Of a stretch of DNA of 64,000 bases, positions 8,616-17,734 are shown in pieces (position 1 is the stretch's first letter; the number at the start of each line of letters is the position of its first letter). The stretch covers positions 62,001-126,000 of the forward strand of contig CAMBFZ010000009.1 in the NCBI GenBank assembly GCA_945866125.1, written 5' to 3'. Source of the stretch: Bordetella parapertussis. GTDB lineage: Bacteria; Pseudomonadota; Gammaproteobacteria; Burkholderiales; Burkholderiaceae_D. The notes under the pieces were generated by a model, which was not told where the DNA came from, did no database searches, and saw only the letters and a list, made by a program, of their open reading frames with translations. The position numbers and the translations under genes were made by a program.

Positions 8616-9113
8616 TTAGCGTGGTCTGACTCGTTTACTGGGCAAGAGTTTTTTTGCCGACGCAGCAAAAGCACTGTCCAAGTAAGCCAGATAAAACCCA
8701 GTACCGTCACCACCGACGATCGGATCCGCCACCATTTCACCGCGCGCGTCGACAAAAATTAAAGTCGGCGCAATACGCACACCATAGCGGCTAGCCAGCG
8801 CTGACTGCGAGGTCTGGCTGCCATCAAAGCCTATCAGGGGTCGGTCACTTGTGATCTGCACCTCACGCAGCACCGGACGCGCAGACTCAGGATCTTCTTT
8901 CAACATCGGCGCCAGATAATTTTGGCGCACCACTTTGCAATACGGACAACCGGGCAAGGAGAACATCAGCACCAGGGGTTTGCCCTCCGCTTGCGCCTGC
9001 GCGGCTTCTTTTTGCAGATTCAGCGGCACCGGTAGCATCCCATCTTGCGGCTCAGCTGCGAATGACGTAGTCCACGCAAACAGCAGCATAAAAAACAGGG
9101 CACGAAACGTCAT
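8616..9113 (-). CDS. Periplasmic thioredoxin-fold protein (CPYC)
   Basis: This 165-residue precursor has a signal peptide (cleavage after FAAE, about residue 20) and a thioredoxin-like domain with the active-site motif CPYC at residues 56-59 and the cis-proline segment IAPTLIF. It resembles SoxW/DsbE-like periplasmic reductases that keep exported thiols reduced, but the exact substrate is unknown. The ATG at 9113 follows a GGAG site. It follows the next gene upstream (9580-9131) by 17 nt, suggesting co-transcription. Confidence 0.82.
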   Translation of the reverse strand: MTFRALFFMLLFAWTTSFAAEPQDGMLPVPLNLQKEAAQAQAEGKPLVLMFSLPGCPYCKVVRQNYLAPMLKEDPESARPVLREVQITSDRPLIGFDGSQTSQSALASRYGVRIAPTLIFVDARGEMVADPIVGGDGTGFYLAYLDSAFAASAKKLLPSKRVRPR

Positions 9114-9130
9114 GGTGATCTCCAGTTGAT

Positions 9131-9580
9131 TTACTGTGCTGATGAAGGTTCGATCTGGCAAGCCAGCGTGCCGCGGGTTTCAATCACTTGCCCAGATTGC
9201 GGGTTGGACAGGCGACCCTTGATATGCATTCGATTCATCCGCCGCTCGATGGTGAAATCCATGACTGTTTCTTGACCGCCGGGATTCATCCCGAAACTGC
9301 GACAGGCAATCTGATCGGGCGTTAGTTCACAGGTACAGATTTCAATTTTTTTACTCAGACAGCCGCTGGCCAATTCTGGCGCGCGGCGGACATAGCCGGC
9401 ATCAAAACTGACTTTGATGCGGTACTGTTTTTCTGATCGGGTACTCCGCTCCGATTCAAAAATGTTATCCAAATCAACCATGCCACCGCAGGCATAAGTC
9501 ACGACCCCGCTTTCAGCAACTGCCCGAATCGGCAACGCTAAGACACTAACGGCCAGCACAAGGTGGCGCAATGTACGCAT
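9131..9580 (-). CDS. Secreted cysteine-rich protein of unknown function
   Basis: This 149-residue protein has a signal peptide (RTLRHLVLAVSVLALPIRAVA) and seven cysteines in the mature part, including ICTCE and YACGG. The pattern points to a disulfide-bonded periplasmic protein. I recognise no family. The ATG at 9580 was chosen because a GGGGTGAG site precedes it and the signal peptide begins there. It is probably co-transcribed with the downstream CPYC thioredoxin-fold gene, which could help form or repair its disulfides (inference). Confidence 0.72.
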   Translation of the reverse strand: MRTLRHLVLAVSVLALPIRAVAESGVVTYACGGMVDLDNIFESERSTRSEKQYRIKVSFDAGYVRRAPELASGCLSKKIEICTCELTPDQIACRSFGMNPGGQETVMDFTIERRMNRMHIKGRLSNPQSGQVIETRGTLACQIEPSSAQ

Positions 9581-9797
9581 CGTCTCACCCCGCTGATAGA
9601 ACATCGTCTCGTCACCCATTGATCTTTTTAGCGCCATTGATTATGTACAACGCGCTACCGCTACTGTCGGTTGTATTTTGCCACCGCCGCGCACAATGGC
9701 AGTCCACTTTACAATAAGGAGGTTGAAATAAAAATGGTTGGTAACGCTCTTGCTTGGATCGCCGCCCCGATCAATACCCAACACTTTAAAATAAGCG

Positions 9798-10154
9798 ATG
9801 ACTCTTTTTGATAAATACGGCGGCGTTCCGGTCGTGACTAGCATTGTGCGCGATTTTTATAAACGAATGTTTCGGCGTCCGAACTTGCGGCGTTATTTTG
9901 AAGGCGTGGACATGGAGCACTTGATTTTGCATCAGGTTGGCTTTATTTCTTATGTAATGGGTAAACCCATCGCCGAGTATGAAGGCCGCGAGCTCAAGGA
10001 AGCGCATCAGCAGCACGGCATTACCACGGCATCGTTTGATCTGGTAATTGACTTATTGCGCGATGCGCTAGAACACGCCGGTGTTACTGAGGAAGATATT
10101 GACACGATTATTGCGGCTGCCAAAGCCACCCGCAACGAGATTGTCAGTCGCTGA
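9798..10154 (+). CDS. Truncated haemoglobin, group I
   Basis: This 118-residue protein has the 2-on-2 globin pattern: YGGVPVVTSIVRDFYKRMF (helices A-B with the B10 region), a distal segment with HQVGFISYVMGKP, and the proximal haem-ligand His in LKEAHQQHGIT (about residue 70). Truncated globins bind oxygen or nitric oxide and often detoxify NO. No signal peptide is seen, so it should be cytoplasmic. It stands alone between divergent neighbours and ends 23 bp before a convergent aminotransferase gene. Confidence 0.9.
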   Translation: MTLFDKYGGVPVVTSIVRDFYKRMFRRPNLRRYFEGVDMEHLILHQVGFISYVMGKPIAEYEGRELKEAHQQHGITTASFDLVIDLLRDALEHAGVTEEDIDTIIAAAKATRNEIVSR

Positions 10155-10177
10155 ACGCGACTGACCAGGTCGTTAAT

Positions 10178-11305
10178 TTAATGCAAATTAGCCAACGCAC
10201 TATTCAAATGGCCCAAAGTACGTTCAATGTGCTGCAGCTTTTCCAGACCAAATAAACCAATCCGGAACGACCGGAAGTCCGGCCGTTCACCACATTGCAG
10301 CGGCACCCCGGCCGCCGTTTGCAAACCCAATGCCATAAATTTCTTGCCGTTTTGGATCTCGGGGTCGGTGGTATAGCTGACCACCACGCACGGCGCCTGG
10401 AAGCCCGCTGCCGCGACGCTTTTAAAACCTTTTTCTTCCATCAGATGGCGTACCTGACGACCGAGCTCAATTTGCTGCTCTTTTAATTTAGCAAAACCAT
10501 AGATGCGGGTTTCGTTCATCACGTCACGCAAAACGTGCAGTGAATCGGTAGGCATGGTGGTGTGATACACATGCGAGCCGCCTTCGTAGGTCTCCATAAT
10601 CTGCAACCATTTTTTCAGATCGCACGAGTAGCTTGTGCTGCTGGTCGCGTCAATCTTGGCACGAGCGCGCGCGCTCATGGCGATCAGGGCACAGCATGGC
10701 GAACTACTCCAGCCCTTCTGCGGTGCGCTGATGACGATATCAACTTTGGACGCCTCCATATCGACCCACATCGCCCCCGAGGCAATGCAGTCGAGCACAA
10801 ACAAACCATCGACCGATTCAACGGCCTCACCAACGGCGCGCAGGTAGTCGGGCGGCAAAATCATGCCTGCCGAGGTTTCAACGTGGGGCGCAAATACGAC
10901 CGCTGGCTTTTCACGTTTAATCCATTCGACGATCTCTTCCACCGGCGGCGGTGCAAATGCACCTTCAAATCCTTCCGTGCTTTGTTTGGCGTGAATCACG
11001 TGAAGGTCGGGCGATATTTTGCCGGCATCAAAAATCTGGGTCCAGCGAAAACTAAACCAACCATTACGAATCACCAGACATTTTTTATCCGTCGCAAACT
11101 GCCGTGCCACGGCCTCCATCCCATAGGTGCCGCTGCCCGGAACAACGAGCGCAGATTTGGCGTGGTACACCTCTTTTAAAATCGCTGAGATGTCAGTAAT
11201 GATGCCTTGGAAGGCTTTCGACATATGATTGAGCGAGCGGTCGGTATAAACCACTGAAAACTCAAGCAGTCCATCGGGATCAACGTGGGGCAATAAACCG
11301 GGCAT
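10178..11305 (-). CDS. Class V PLP-dependent aminotransferase (alanine/serine-glyoxylate type)
   Basis: This 375-residue fold-type I PLP enzyme has the PLP-binding lysine in SAPQKGWSS (K197), the cofactor Asp in LDCIASG (D172) and a substrate Arg near the C-terminus (FRSFRIGLFG). The sequence matches the alanine-glyoxylate/serine-glyoxylate family, which moves amino groups between serine or alanine and glyoxylate. The divergent neighbour is formate-THF ligase, so a link to C2/C1 metabolism is plausible. The ATG at 11305 has a CAGGAA site. Confidence 0.85.
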   Translation of the reverse strand: MPGLLPHVDPDGLLEFSVVYTDRSLNHMSKAFQGIITDISAILKEVYHAKSALVVPGSGTYGMEAVARQFATDKKCLVIRNGWFSFRWTQIFDAGKISPDLHVIHAKQSTEGFEGAFAPPPVEEIVEWIKREKPAVVFAPHVETSAGMILPPDYLRAVGEAVESVDGLFVLDCIASGAMWVDMEASKVDIVISAPQKGWSSSPCCALIAMSARARAKIDATSSTSYSCDLKKWLQIMETYEGGSHVYHTTMPTDSLHVLRDVMNETRIYGFAKLKEQQIELGRQVRHLMEEKGFKSVAAAGFQAPCVVVSYTTDPEIQNGKKFMALGLQTAAGVPLQCGERPDFRSFRIGLFGLEKLQHIERTLGHLNSALANLH

Positions 11306-11470
11306 GGTAATTCCTGATTGTTTAAATAGGGTTATGCATGGCCCGCTGCACCGCCAACATGCAGACACCGACCAAAAACGGAAACAGGAAGTTTAACAGA
11401 GGTCGCAATACCCGATGCGGCACTATAAAATTACACGTTCAAATAATAATCGAGACAATTTGGGGACAAC

Positions 11471-13141
11471 ATGCAAAGTGATATCGAAATTGCACAACAA
11501 TCAACGATGAAAAAAATTACCGATATTGCAATGCAAATCGGTATCCCCGAAGCCTCGATCGAACCGTACGGTCATTACAAAGGAAAGATAGCGCTCGATT
11601 ATCTCGACACCCTTGACACAAAACCAGACGGTAAGCTGATCCTCGTGACAGCGATCAGCCCAACCCCGGCCGGTGAAGGCAAAACCACCACCACCGTGGG
11701 CTTAGGCGACGCACTCAATCGCATTGGCAAAAAAGCCATCATCTGCTTGCGCGAGCCCTCGCTCGGTCCCGTGTTCGGCATGAAAGGGGGCGCCACCGGC
11801 GGCGGCTTTGCGCAAGTGGTGCCGATGGAAGATATCAATCTGCATTTCACCGGCGACTTTGCGGCCATTGCCTTGGCCAATAATCTGCTCGCCGCAATGA
11901 TCGACAACCATATTCATCACGGCAATGCACTCGACCTAGATCCGCGCCGGATTGCCTTTAAACGCGTCGTTGACATCAACGATCGCGCGCTCAGGAAGAT
12001 CGTCGTTGGTCAAGGTGGCGTTGCCAACGGGTTTTTACGCGAAGATGGTTTTGATATTGTCGTGGCCTCCGAGGTGATGGCGATTTTCTGTCTGGCGACG
12101 TCGGTGCAGGATCTCAAAGAACGTCTTGGCGATATCGTCGTTGGCTATACCCGGGCCGAAAAGGCCATCCGCGCGCGCGACCTGAATGCCCATGGCGCGA
12201 TGACGGTGCTACTGAAAAATGCACTCAAGCCCAACCTCGTGCAGACCCTGGAAAACAATCCGGCATTTGTGCATGGCGGCCCGTTTGCCAATATCGCGCA
12301 TGGCTGCAATTCGCTCATTGCCACCCGCAGTGCGTTGAAAATGGCAGACTACGTCGTGACCGAGGCGGGCTTTGGCGCGGACCTCGGTGCCGAAAAATTC
12401 TTGAGCATCAAATGCCGCAAAGCGGGCCTCAAGGTCGCCGCTTGCGTCATCGTGGCCACAATTCGCGCGTTGAAATATCACGGCGGTGTCGATGTGGGTG
12501 CACTCAATGCCGAAAATCTCGATGCCTTGCGCAAGGGCCTGGTCAATCTTGAACGTCATGTCGACAACGTAAAAAATCACTACGGCTTGCAGGCGATTGT
12601 GTCGATCAACCGGTTCACGCAAGATACCGATGCCGAGATTGCGTTGCTGACGGCACGGATGCGCGAGCTGGGGGTCAAGATTGTGCTGGCAAATCATTGG
12701 GCCCAAGGCAGCGCTGGCGCAGAGACGCTCGCGCAGGAAGTCGTGGCGTTAGCCGAAGCGCCTTCGCAGCAGCAATTTGTGTATGCCGATGCCGACACGC
12801 TGTGGGAAAAACTCAATAAAGTCGCCACGACAATTTATGGCGCGTCCGGTATTTCAGCCCCAGCTAAAATCCGTCAGCAGCTGCAAAAATGGCAGGACGA
12901 GGGCTATGGGCATTATCCGATTTGCGTGGCCAAAACACAGTCGTCTTTTTCCACCGACGCCGCTTCACGCGGTGCGCCGAGCGGCCATGTCGTAACGGTG
13001 CGTGAAGTGCGGCTTAACGCCGGCGCCCAATTTATCGTGATGGTCTGCGGTGATTTGATGACGATGCCGGGTCTGCCTAAAGTGCCTAGTGCAGAAAAAA
13101 TTGACGTCGATGAAAACGGAGTGGTGGTCGGACTGTTTTGA
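11471..13141 (+). CDS. fhs: Formate-tetrahydrofolate ligase
   Basis: This 556-residue cytosolic enzyme joins formate to tetrahydrofolate using ATP to give 10-formyl-THF. The P-loop-like PTPAGEGKTTT motif lies at residues 65-74, with REPSLGPVFGMKGGATGGG following. The length is normal for the family (about 555). It feeds formate into the C1-folate pool used for purines, serine and formylmethionine. It is divergent from the glyoxylate-type aminotransferase and upstream of an oxidoreductase gene. Confidence 0.97.
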   Translation: MQSDIEIAQQSTMKKITDIAMQIGIPEASIEPYGHYKGKIALDYLDTLDTKPDGKLILVTAISPTPAGEGKTTTTVGLGDALNRIGKKAIICLREPSLGPVFGMKGGATGGGFAQVVPMEDINLHFTGDFAAIALANNLLAAMIDNHIHHGNALDLDPRRIAFKRVVDINDRALRKIVVGQGGVANGFLREDGFDIVVASEVMAIFCLATSVQDLKERLGDIVVGYTRAEKAIRARDLNAHGAMTVLLKNALKPNLVQTLENNPAFVHGGPFANIAHGCNSLIATRSALKMADYVVTEAGFGADLGAEKFLSIKCRKAGLKVAACVIVATIRALKYHGGVDVGALNAENLDALRKGLVNLERHVDNVKNHYGLQAIVSINRFTQDTDAEIALLTARMRELGVKIVLANHWAQGSAGAETLAQEVVALAEAPSQQQFVYADADTLWEKLNKVATTIYGASGISAPAKIRQQLQKWQDEGYGHYPICVAKTQSSFSTDAASRGAPSGHVVTVREVRLNAGAQFIVMVCGDLMTMPGLPKVPSAEKIDVDENGVVVGLF

Positions 13142-13275
13142 TTACGGTTCGGTCGCAGGGTAGGCGCATTTTTCTTTTACGAGGAAAGCCGCCGGGGCCC
13201 ACATCCGCTACACTCGCAGCCAACTCGCCAAGATTCATCCCCTCTCCAATTGAATCCCCTACAAGGAAAAAAAAC

Positions 13276-14253
13276 ATGCGCGCAGCAATCTATACCAGCA
13301 AAGGCCCGGCAGCCGACGTATTAAAAATCGTCGAGCGTCCCGAACCACAAGCCGCCGCCGGCGAAGTACGGGTACGCGTCGCATTCAGCGGCGTCAATCC
13401 CTCGGACGTGAAATCGCGTGCCGGGACTGCGAGTCGCGGCAACGGCTACGCGGAAGTCACCCCCCACAGCGATGGCGCTGGCGTCGTCGATCAGGTCGGC
13501 GACGGTGCCCCCGCTGGGTTGATGGGGCGGCGGGTCTGGGTCTACAACGGACAATGGGAAAGACCCTTTGGTACCGCGGCAGAGTACATCACACTGCCAG
13601 CCTCACAGGTGGTGCCACTGCCCGATGGGATTTCCTTTGAAGTAGGTGCTTCGATCGCGATCCCGCTGATGACGGCCATGCACGCAGTCCAAGCCTGCGG
13701 CTCTCTGTTAGGCAAAACCGTACTCGTTCCCGGCGCCGCCGGCAGTGTGGGTTTCTATGCAACGCAATGCGCGGCCATCGCCGGCGCGCGCGTCATCGGC
13801 ATTGTCAGCAGCGACGAAAAAGCCGCGATCGCACGCGCCGCCGGTGCCGCCGACGTGATCAACTATCGCAGCGAGTCACTCGTTGAACGTGTGCAGGCAC
13901 TCACCGATGGTCACGGTGCCGATTGCATCATCGAAGTAGATGCTGCCGCCCATGCGGCGCACTATGGCAGCCTGCTCAAGTTTGATGGCAAGGCTGTCAT
14001 TTATGGCTCCGGTAATCCGCAGATTACGCTGCCTTTCGGGCCCATGATTATTGGCTTTGTCACCATGATTTTTTTCATCGTGTATCGGCTTCAACCGGCT
14101 GCGATGAAAACCGTACTCGATGGGGTCGCCGCCGTGCTGGACCGTCCCGGATTTTTGCATCCACCCACCGCGATCTACCCACTTGATCAGATCGCCGCAG
14201 CGCACCAGCAGGTTGAACGTGGCGCAAATGCGAAGGTACTGATCCGCTTGTGA
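13276..14253 (+). CDS. Zinc-free MDR quinone oxidoreductase (NADPH:quinone reductase-like)
   Basis: This 325-residue medium-chain dehydrogenase has the GroES-like N-terminal domain (RVAFSGVNPSDVKSRAG) and a Rossmann domain with VPGAAGSVGFYATQCAA. The catalytic-zinc Cys/His set of alcohol dehydrogenases is missing, so it is a quinone oxidoreductase or enoyl reductase-like member using NADPH. The ATG at 13276 follows AAGGA. An earlier in-frame start would add 46 residues of low-complexity sequence and is unlikely. The substrate is unknown. Confidence 0.85.
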   Translation: MRAAIYTSKGPAADVLKIVERPEPQAAAGEVRVRVAFSGVNPSDVKSRAGTASRGNGYAEVTPHSDGAGVVDQVGDGAPAGLMGRRVWVYNGQWERPFGTAAEYITLPASQVVPLPDGISFEVGASIAIPLMTAMHAVQACGSLLGKTVLVPGAAGSVGFYATQCAAIAGARVIGIVSSDEKAAIARAAGAADVINYRSESLVERVQALTDGHGADCIIEVDAAAHAAHYGSLLKFDGKAVIYGSGNPQITLPFGPMIIGFVTMIFFIVYRLQPAAMKTVLDGVAAVLDRPGFLHPPTAIYPLDQIAAAHQQVERGANAKVLIRL

Positions 14254-14295
14254 TCGTTGGCACCTGAAAGGCCGCTAAGTATTGGGAAAGCACCT

Positions 14296-15063
14296 ATGCC
14301 GGTTCATGCCCTAGAACGCCTCACCAGCGTTACCCGCAGCAATCGCGCCAACTATCAACTCGGTAGTTTTCTTGCCTTCATAGCGGGCGCGGTCAATGCG
14401 GGCGGCTTCTTGGCGATTAATCGATATACCTCGCATATGAGCGGGATTATCTCTGCTGTGGGTGATGATTTAGCATTAGGCAACTTTACCGCCGTCATGG
14501 CCGGCCTTGCCCTGCTTTTTTCTTTTGTATTCGGCGCCACCACCACAACGATTTTGGTCAATTGGGGACAACGGCGGCAAATCCATAGCCGCTACGCCTT
14601 ACCTTTGCTGCTGGAAGCGATTGTGCTTTTATTGTTCGGCATTGTCGGCGCCAATCTGGCGATGTACACGCAATTCACCGTGCCCGTCATCGTATTTTTA
14701 CTGTGCTACGTGATGGGGCTGCAAAACGCGATCATCACCAAAATATCCAAATCTGAAATCCGCACGACCCACATGACAGGCGTCGCAACCGACATTGGCA
14801 TCGAACTCGGCAAGCTGCTTTACTGGAATCAATCAAAGGCAGCTAATGAGATTCATTTTGTCCGGTACAACCGCGAAAAGCTGAAAGACTATGCGCTTAT
14901 CATCAGCATGTTCACCGCAGGCGCGGTGAGTGGAGCGACCGCATTCAAACAGATCGGCTTTGTGGCGGTGCTCCCCATTTCAATGTCGCTAATCGGGATT
15001 GCGATGCTGCAGGTTGTGCAAGACCTCAAGCAGCTATTTGTAAAGCCGGACCAAGCTAATTAA
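14296..15063 (+). CDS. DUF1275 (YoaK-like) integral membrane protein
   Basis: This 255-residue protein has about six membrane spans and the conserved opening of the DUF1275/YoaK family (FIAGAVNAGGFLAINRYTSHMSG) plus MGLQNAIITKISKSEIRTTHMTG. The family's function is not established; a transport role is suspected. The ATG at 14296 follows GGGAAAG. A TTG 39 nt upstream is possible but less likely. The gene ends before a palindromic terminator-like element. Confidence 0.9.
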   Translation: MPVHALERLTSVTRSNRANYQLGSFLAFIAGAVNAGGFLAINRYTSHMSGIISAVGDDLALGNFTAVMAGLALLFSFVFGATTTTILVNWGQRRQIHSRYALPLLLEAIVLLLFGIVGANLAMYTQFTVPVIVFLLCYVMGLQNAIITKISKSEIRTTHMTGVATDIGIELGKLLYWNQSKAANEIHFVRYNREKLKDYALIISMFTAGAVSGATAFKQIGFVAVLPISMSLIGIAMLQVVQDLKQLFVKPDQAN

Positions 15064-15130
15064 CGTCGTTTATCTGACAATGCTCAGATTTTTCATTGCT
15101 AAATAAAAAATAATTTAACAAATAAATCCA

Positions 15131-15153
15131 GACCGAATTCGGTCATTTTTTTT
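15131..15153 (+). terminator. Probable rho-independent terminator
   Basis: GACCGAATTCGGTC, a perfect 14-bp palindrome able to fold with a 4-nt loop, is followed by A and then eight T residues. It lies 68 bp past the DUF1275 stop. The stem is short, so termination may be partial. Confidence 0.6.
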
Positions 15154-15314
15154 GTCCTCAAACGGTTTTTGAACTTCCCGCTAATATAGCGACGTACGAT
15201 TGTATTAAATTCGTATAAACCGTCGTGTCAGAGTAAGCGCTGCAGACGGATTTCGTCCCTTTTATCCACTCTTCGCAGCGTAAGAAATTACGTGCGTAAA
15301 AAGGAAACCCGCTC

Positions 15315-15683
15315 ATGTTTACCGGCCCGCTAACCTGCATGATGAAGTGCAGCCTTTCCCAAATCGGTTTGTTGATTACCGCATTATTATTTTCTTCAGC
15401 AGCCTGCGCGGCGTCGGACGGCACGGACAATCCGTATGATTTGTTTGATACCAAAAAAAACTATGTGAGCACCTCAAAAATTACCTGGGTGCCGGTCGTA
15501 AACGTGCAGGCGATTTGTGATCGTGAGGCGAGTCGGCGTGGTTTTGGTGCTTTCGGTTACAGCGTGAAAGCCTGTACCTTCTGGGAAGCGGACACCTGTG
15601 TGGTGTATACCGAGCGCGCAATAAATATGCACACGCTAGGCCATGAAATGCGACACTGCTTTCAAGGCGACTGGCACGAATGA
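15315..15683 (+). CDS. Small secreted protein with an HExxH metal-binding motif
   Basis: This 122-residue protein has a signal peptide (hydrophobic 17-31, ending near CAAS). Its C-terminus carries HEMRH at residues 110-114, followed by H121 in QGDWHE. HExxH is the zinc motif of many metallopeptidases, and a third His 7 residues later resembles the metzincin spacing with one residue added. Cys68, Cys87, Cys95 and Cys115 could form two disulfides. It is too small for a standard peptidase, so activity is unproven. A ribosome site AAGGAAA precedes the ATG. Confidence 0.75.
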   Translation: MFTGPLTCMMKCSLSQIGLLITALLFSSAACAASDGTDNPYDLFDTKKNYVSTSKITWVPVVNVQAICDREASRRGFGAFGYSVKACTFWEADTCVVYTERAINMHTLGHEMRHCFQGDWHE

Positions 15684-15706
15684 GATCGGTGCAAGCGCAG
15701 CAATGA

Positions 15707-16102
15707 TTAAGGATGGGATGCTTGCTGCTTACTTAACGTACAAGCAAACGATAACAAATTTTCTCGTTCTGCATTCAGCTTTTGTGGATTCCATTTTTTA
15801 AAATTGTAACCTTGCAGGATAGGTTCACCCTGCCCCATATTCAACGAATGGGCAATCGAATACGCTGTTCGGTATTTCTTTTTTTTGCAATCGAATTCAG
15901 TCTGGGTGGACAAAGACAGCACACCATGCGGCGAGACCTCTTCGTAATCGTGGAGAGTCCAGATGCTGGTGATACCCTTCTTGATTTTCATTGTTGAAAC
16001 ATCGACATAAATTTTTTCAACGCCTGCCCTAGCAAACTCGACCCAATGCGCTTGAGCCGAAGCGGTCACAAAAAACAAGAAAAAACACACAATTTTTTTC
16101 AT
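15707..16102 (-). CDS. Small secreted protein resembling surface-adhesin E family
   Basis: This 131-residue precursor has a signal peptide (KKIVCFFLFFVTASAQA). The mature part opens HWVEFARAGVEKIYVDVSTM and contains a central IWTLHDYEE and FDCKKKKYRT block, the pattern of the Adhesin_E-like proteins frequent in Betaproteobacteria (a W at the start, a Y-D strand, a vWxLxDY strand and a single DC). The function is unknown in this group. The ATG at 16102 gives the signal peptide directly. A similar protein is encoded at 33739-34131. Confidence 0.72.
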   Translation of the reverse strand: MKKIVCFFLFFVTASAQAHWVEFARAGVEKIYVDVSTMKIKKGITSIWTLHDYEEVSPHGVLSLSTQTEFDCKKKKYRTAYSIAHSLNMGQGEPILQGYNFKKWNPQKLNAERENLLSFACTLSKQQASHP

Positions 16103-16297
16103 CACACACCGCTGTTGTTTACCATTCGACAAGCGACTTTTGCCCGCCCTGCTGTCTCATACATTGCGAGACGGGCGGCGCCAAGCGCTGCCGGCAAAAC
16201 ATCTGCTAAAGTGGATTTAGATTAAATCGATTTCGGATTTTCATCAAGGATCAAAGCGTTTTTTAAGTAGCAAGATTTTCTTCGAGGAACAAAGAAC

Positions 16298-17215
16298 ATG
16301 AAAGCAGCTAGCATACTCGACACCATCGGCAACACCCCGCACATCGCGATCCAACGCCTGTTTGGCAACAGTCATCAGGTCTGGATTAAATCCGAGCGGA
16401 GCAATCCTGGTGGCTCCATCAAAGACCGGATTGCGTTAGCAATGATCCTCGACGCAGAAAAACGGGGCGTGTTGCAAGCGGGCGGCACCATCATTGAGCC
16501 GACCTCCGGCAATACCGGTGTTGGTCTGGCGATGGTGGCCGCCGTGAAAGGGTATAAATTGATTCTGGTCATGCCCGACAGTATGTCGATTGAGCGCAGG
16601 CGCTTGATGCTGGCCTACGGGGCAAGCTTCGATTTAACGCCCCGAGAAAAAGGCATGAAAGGGGCGATTGCGCGCGCCGAAGAATTGACCGCCGCCACAC
16701 CCGGCGCGTGGATGCCGCAGCAATTTGAAAACCCGGCCAATATCGCCGTGCACGTCGCGACCACCGCATTAGAGATTCTTAACGATTTTCCGGAAGGTCT
16801 GGACGCGCTGATTACTGGCGTCGGCACCGGTGGGCATCTGACCGGCTGTGCAAAGGTACTCAAAGAAAAATGGCCACAGCTCAAAGTTTATGCCGTCGAA
16901 CCGAAGGCGTCCCCAGTCATATCCGGTGGATCGCCGGCACCACACCCGATTCAGGGCATCGGTGCCGGGTTTATTCCTAAAAATCTGGATACCAGCCTGC
17001 TCGACGGCACAATCCAGGTCGAGGCTGAGGACGCACGCGAGTATGCACGCCGTGCGGCACGCGAAGAAGGCATGCTAGTTGGGATTTCCTCAGGCGCGAC
17101 GCTGGCAGCGATCGCGCAAAAACTGCCTGATTTGCCGGCAGGCGCCAGGGTGCTGGGTTTTAATTACGACACCGGCGAGCGCTATTTGTCCGTCGAAGGG
17201 TTTTTGCCAGCATGA
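16298..17215 (+). CDS. cysK: Cysteine synthase (O-acetylserine sulfhydrylase)
   Basis: This 305-residue PLP enzyme makes cysteine from O-acetylserine and sulfide, the last step of sulfate assimilation. PLP-lysine K42 is in SNPGGSIKDRIA, the acetylserine loop PTSGNTG is at 68-74, and the phosphate-binding GTGGHLTG at 176-183. The length fits CysK. No serine acetyltransferase gene is adjacent. Membership of the CysB regulon is plausible but no operator is obvious. Confidence 0.93.
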   Translation: MKAASILDTIGNTPHIAIQRLFGNSHQVWIKSERSNPGGSIKDRIALAMILDAEKRGVLQAGGTIIEPTSGNTGVGLAMVAAVKGYKLILVMPDSMSIERRRLMLAYGASFDLTPREKGMKGAIARAEELTAATPGAWMPQQFENPANIAVHVATTALEILNDFPEGLDALITGVGTGGHLTGCAKVLKEKWPQLKVYAVEPKASPVISGGSPAPHPIQGIGAGFIPKNLDTSLLDGTIQVEAEDAREYARRAAREEGMLVGISSGATLAAIAQKLPDLPAGARVLGFNYDTGERYLSVEGFLPA

Positions 17216-17265
17216 CACGATGCTGTATCGGCTGCGCGAGTACCCACTAAAACCACTCTGCCGCC

Positions 17266-17676
17266 ATGTTGACGACCCTGATTGTCTGCCTCTCCAATTG
17301 CGCCGCCGTGCCGATCACGCGTGACGATGAAATCGGCACGCTGGTCAGGGACACGATGCAGCTCTGCCACGAAATGGTTTACCTTAAAAAAAACCATTGC
17401 CCGGAAATCAATCCCCCCATCATTCTGCAATGTATCACCGACATCGACCGTGAGCTGCCACTCAAACACAGCAACGCGTTCAAGGGCGCCACCAAACTGC
17501 TGCAGCAGCAATTTGCCAATGAATTACCCGCTGTTGTGGCCACAAAATTTTCCAGAAATCTGCTTGCAAACAATAACAATGCACAGAGCACGTGCGACAT
17601 CATGGAAGCAGACAATAAAAAGCTGTTGTTTCAAAAATTTGGCATGCTGCAAAAGCTCAGCAAGACAGTGCGATAA
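17266..17676 (+). CDS. Hypothetical protein
   Basis: This 136-residue reading frame is unrecognised. It has a short hydrophobic start (LTTLIVCLSNCAAVPI) that could be a poor signal peptide, and a helical remainder with charged and polar residues and four cysteines spaced irregularly. No clear ribosome site precedes the ATG. An overlapping frame of similar length exists (17282-17683), but its composition looks like a shadow. It lies between cysK and a Liv-type binding protein gene. Confidence 0.5.
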   Translation: MLTTLIVCLSNCAAVPITRDDEIGTLVRDTMQLCHEMVYLKKNHCPEINPPIILQCITDIDRELPLKHSNAFKGATKLLQQQFANELPAVVATKFSRNLLANNNNAQSTCDIMEADNKKLLFQKFGMLQKLSKTVR

Positions 17677-17734
17677 ATCGTAATGCAAAAAAAACGGCAT
17701 CCGCGAGGCCGTCGTCCAACAAAAAGGAAATGCC

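Noticed and set aside
10562..11179. A 205-residue open frame opposite the aminotransferase gene
   Set aside because: The opposite strand encodes a complete class V aminotransferase with all motifs, so this frame is a shadow.
17282..17683. A second frame overlapping the hypothetical gene at 17266
   Set aside because: Its composition (Cys-, Ser- and Arg-rich runs) looks like a shadow, and it has no better start site than the 17266 frame.
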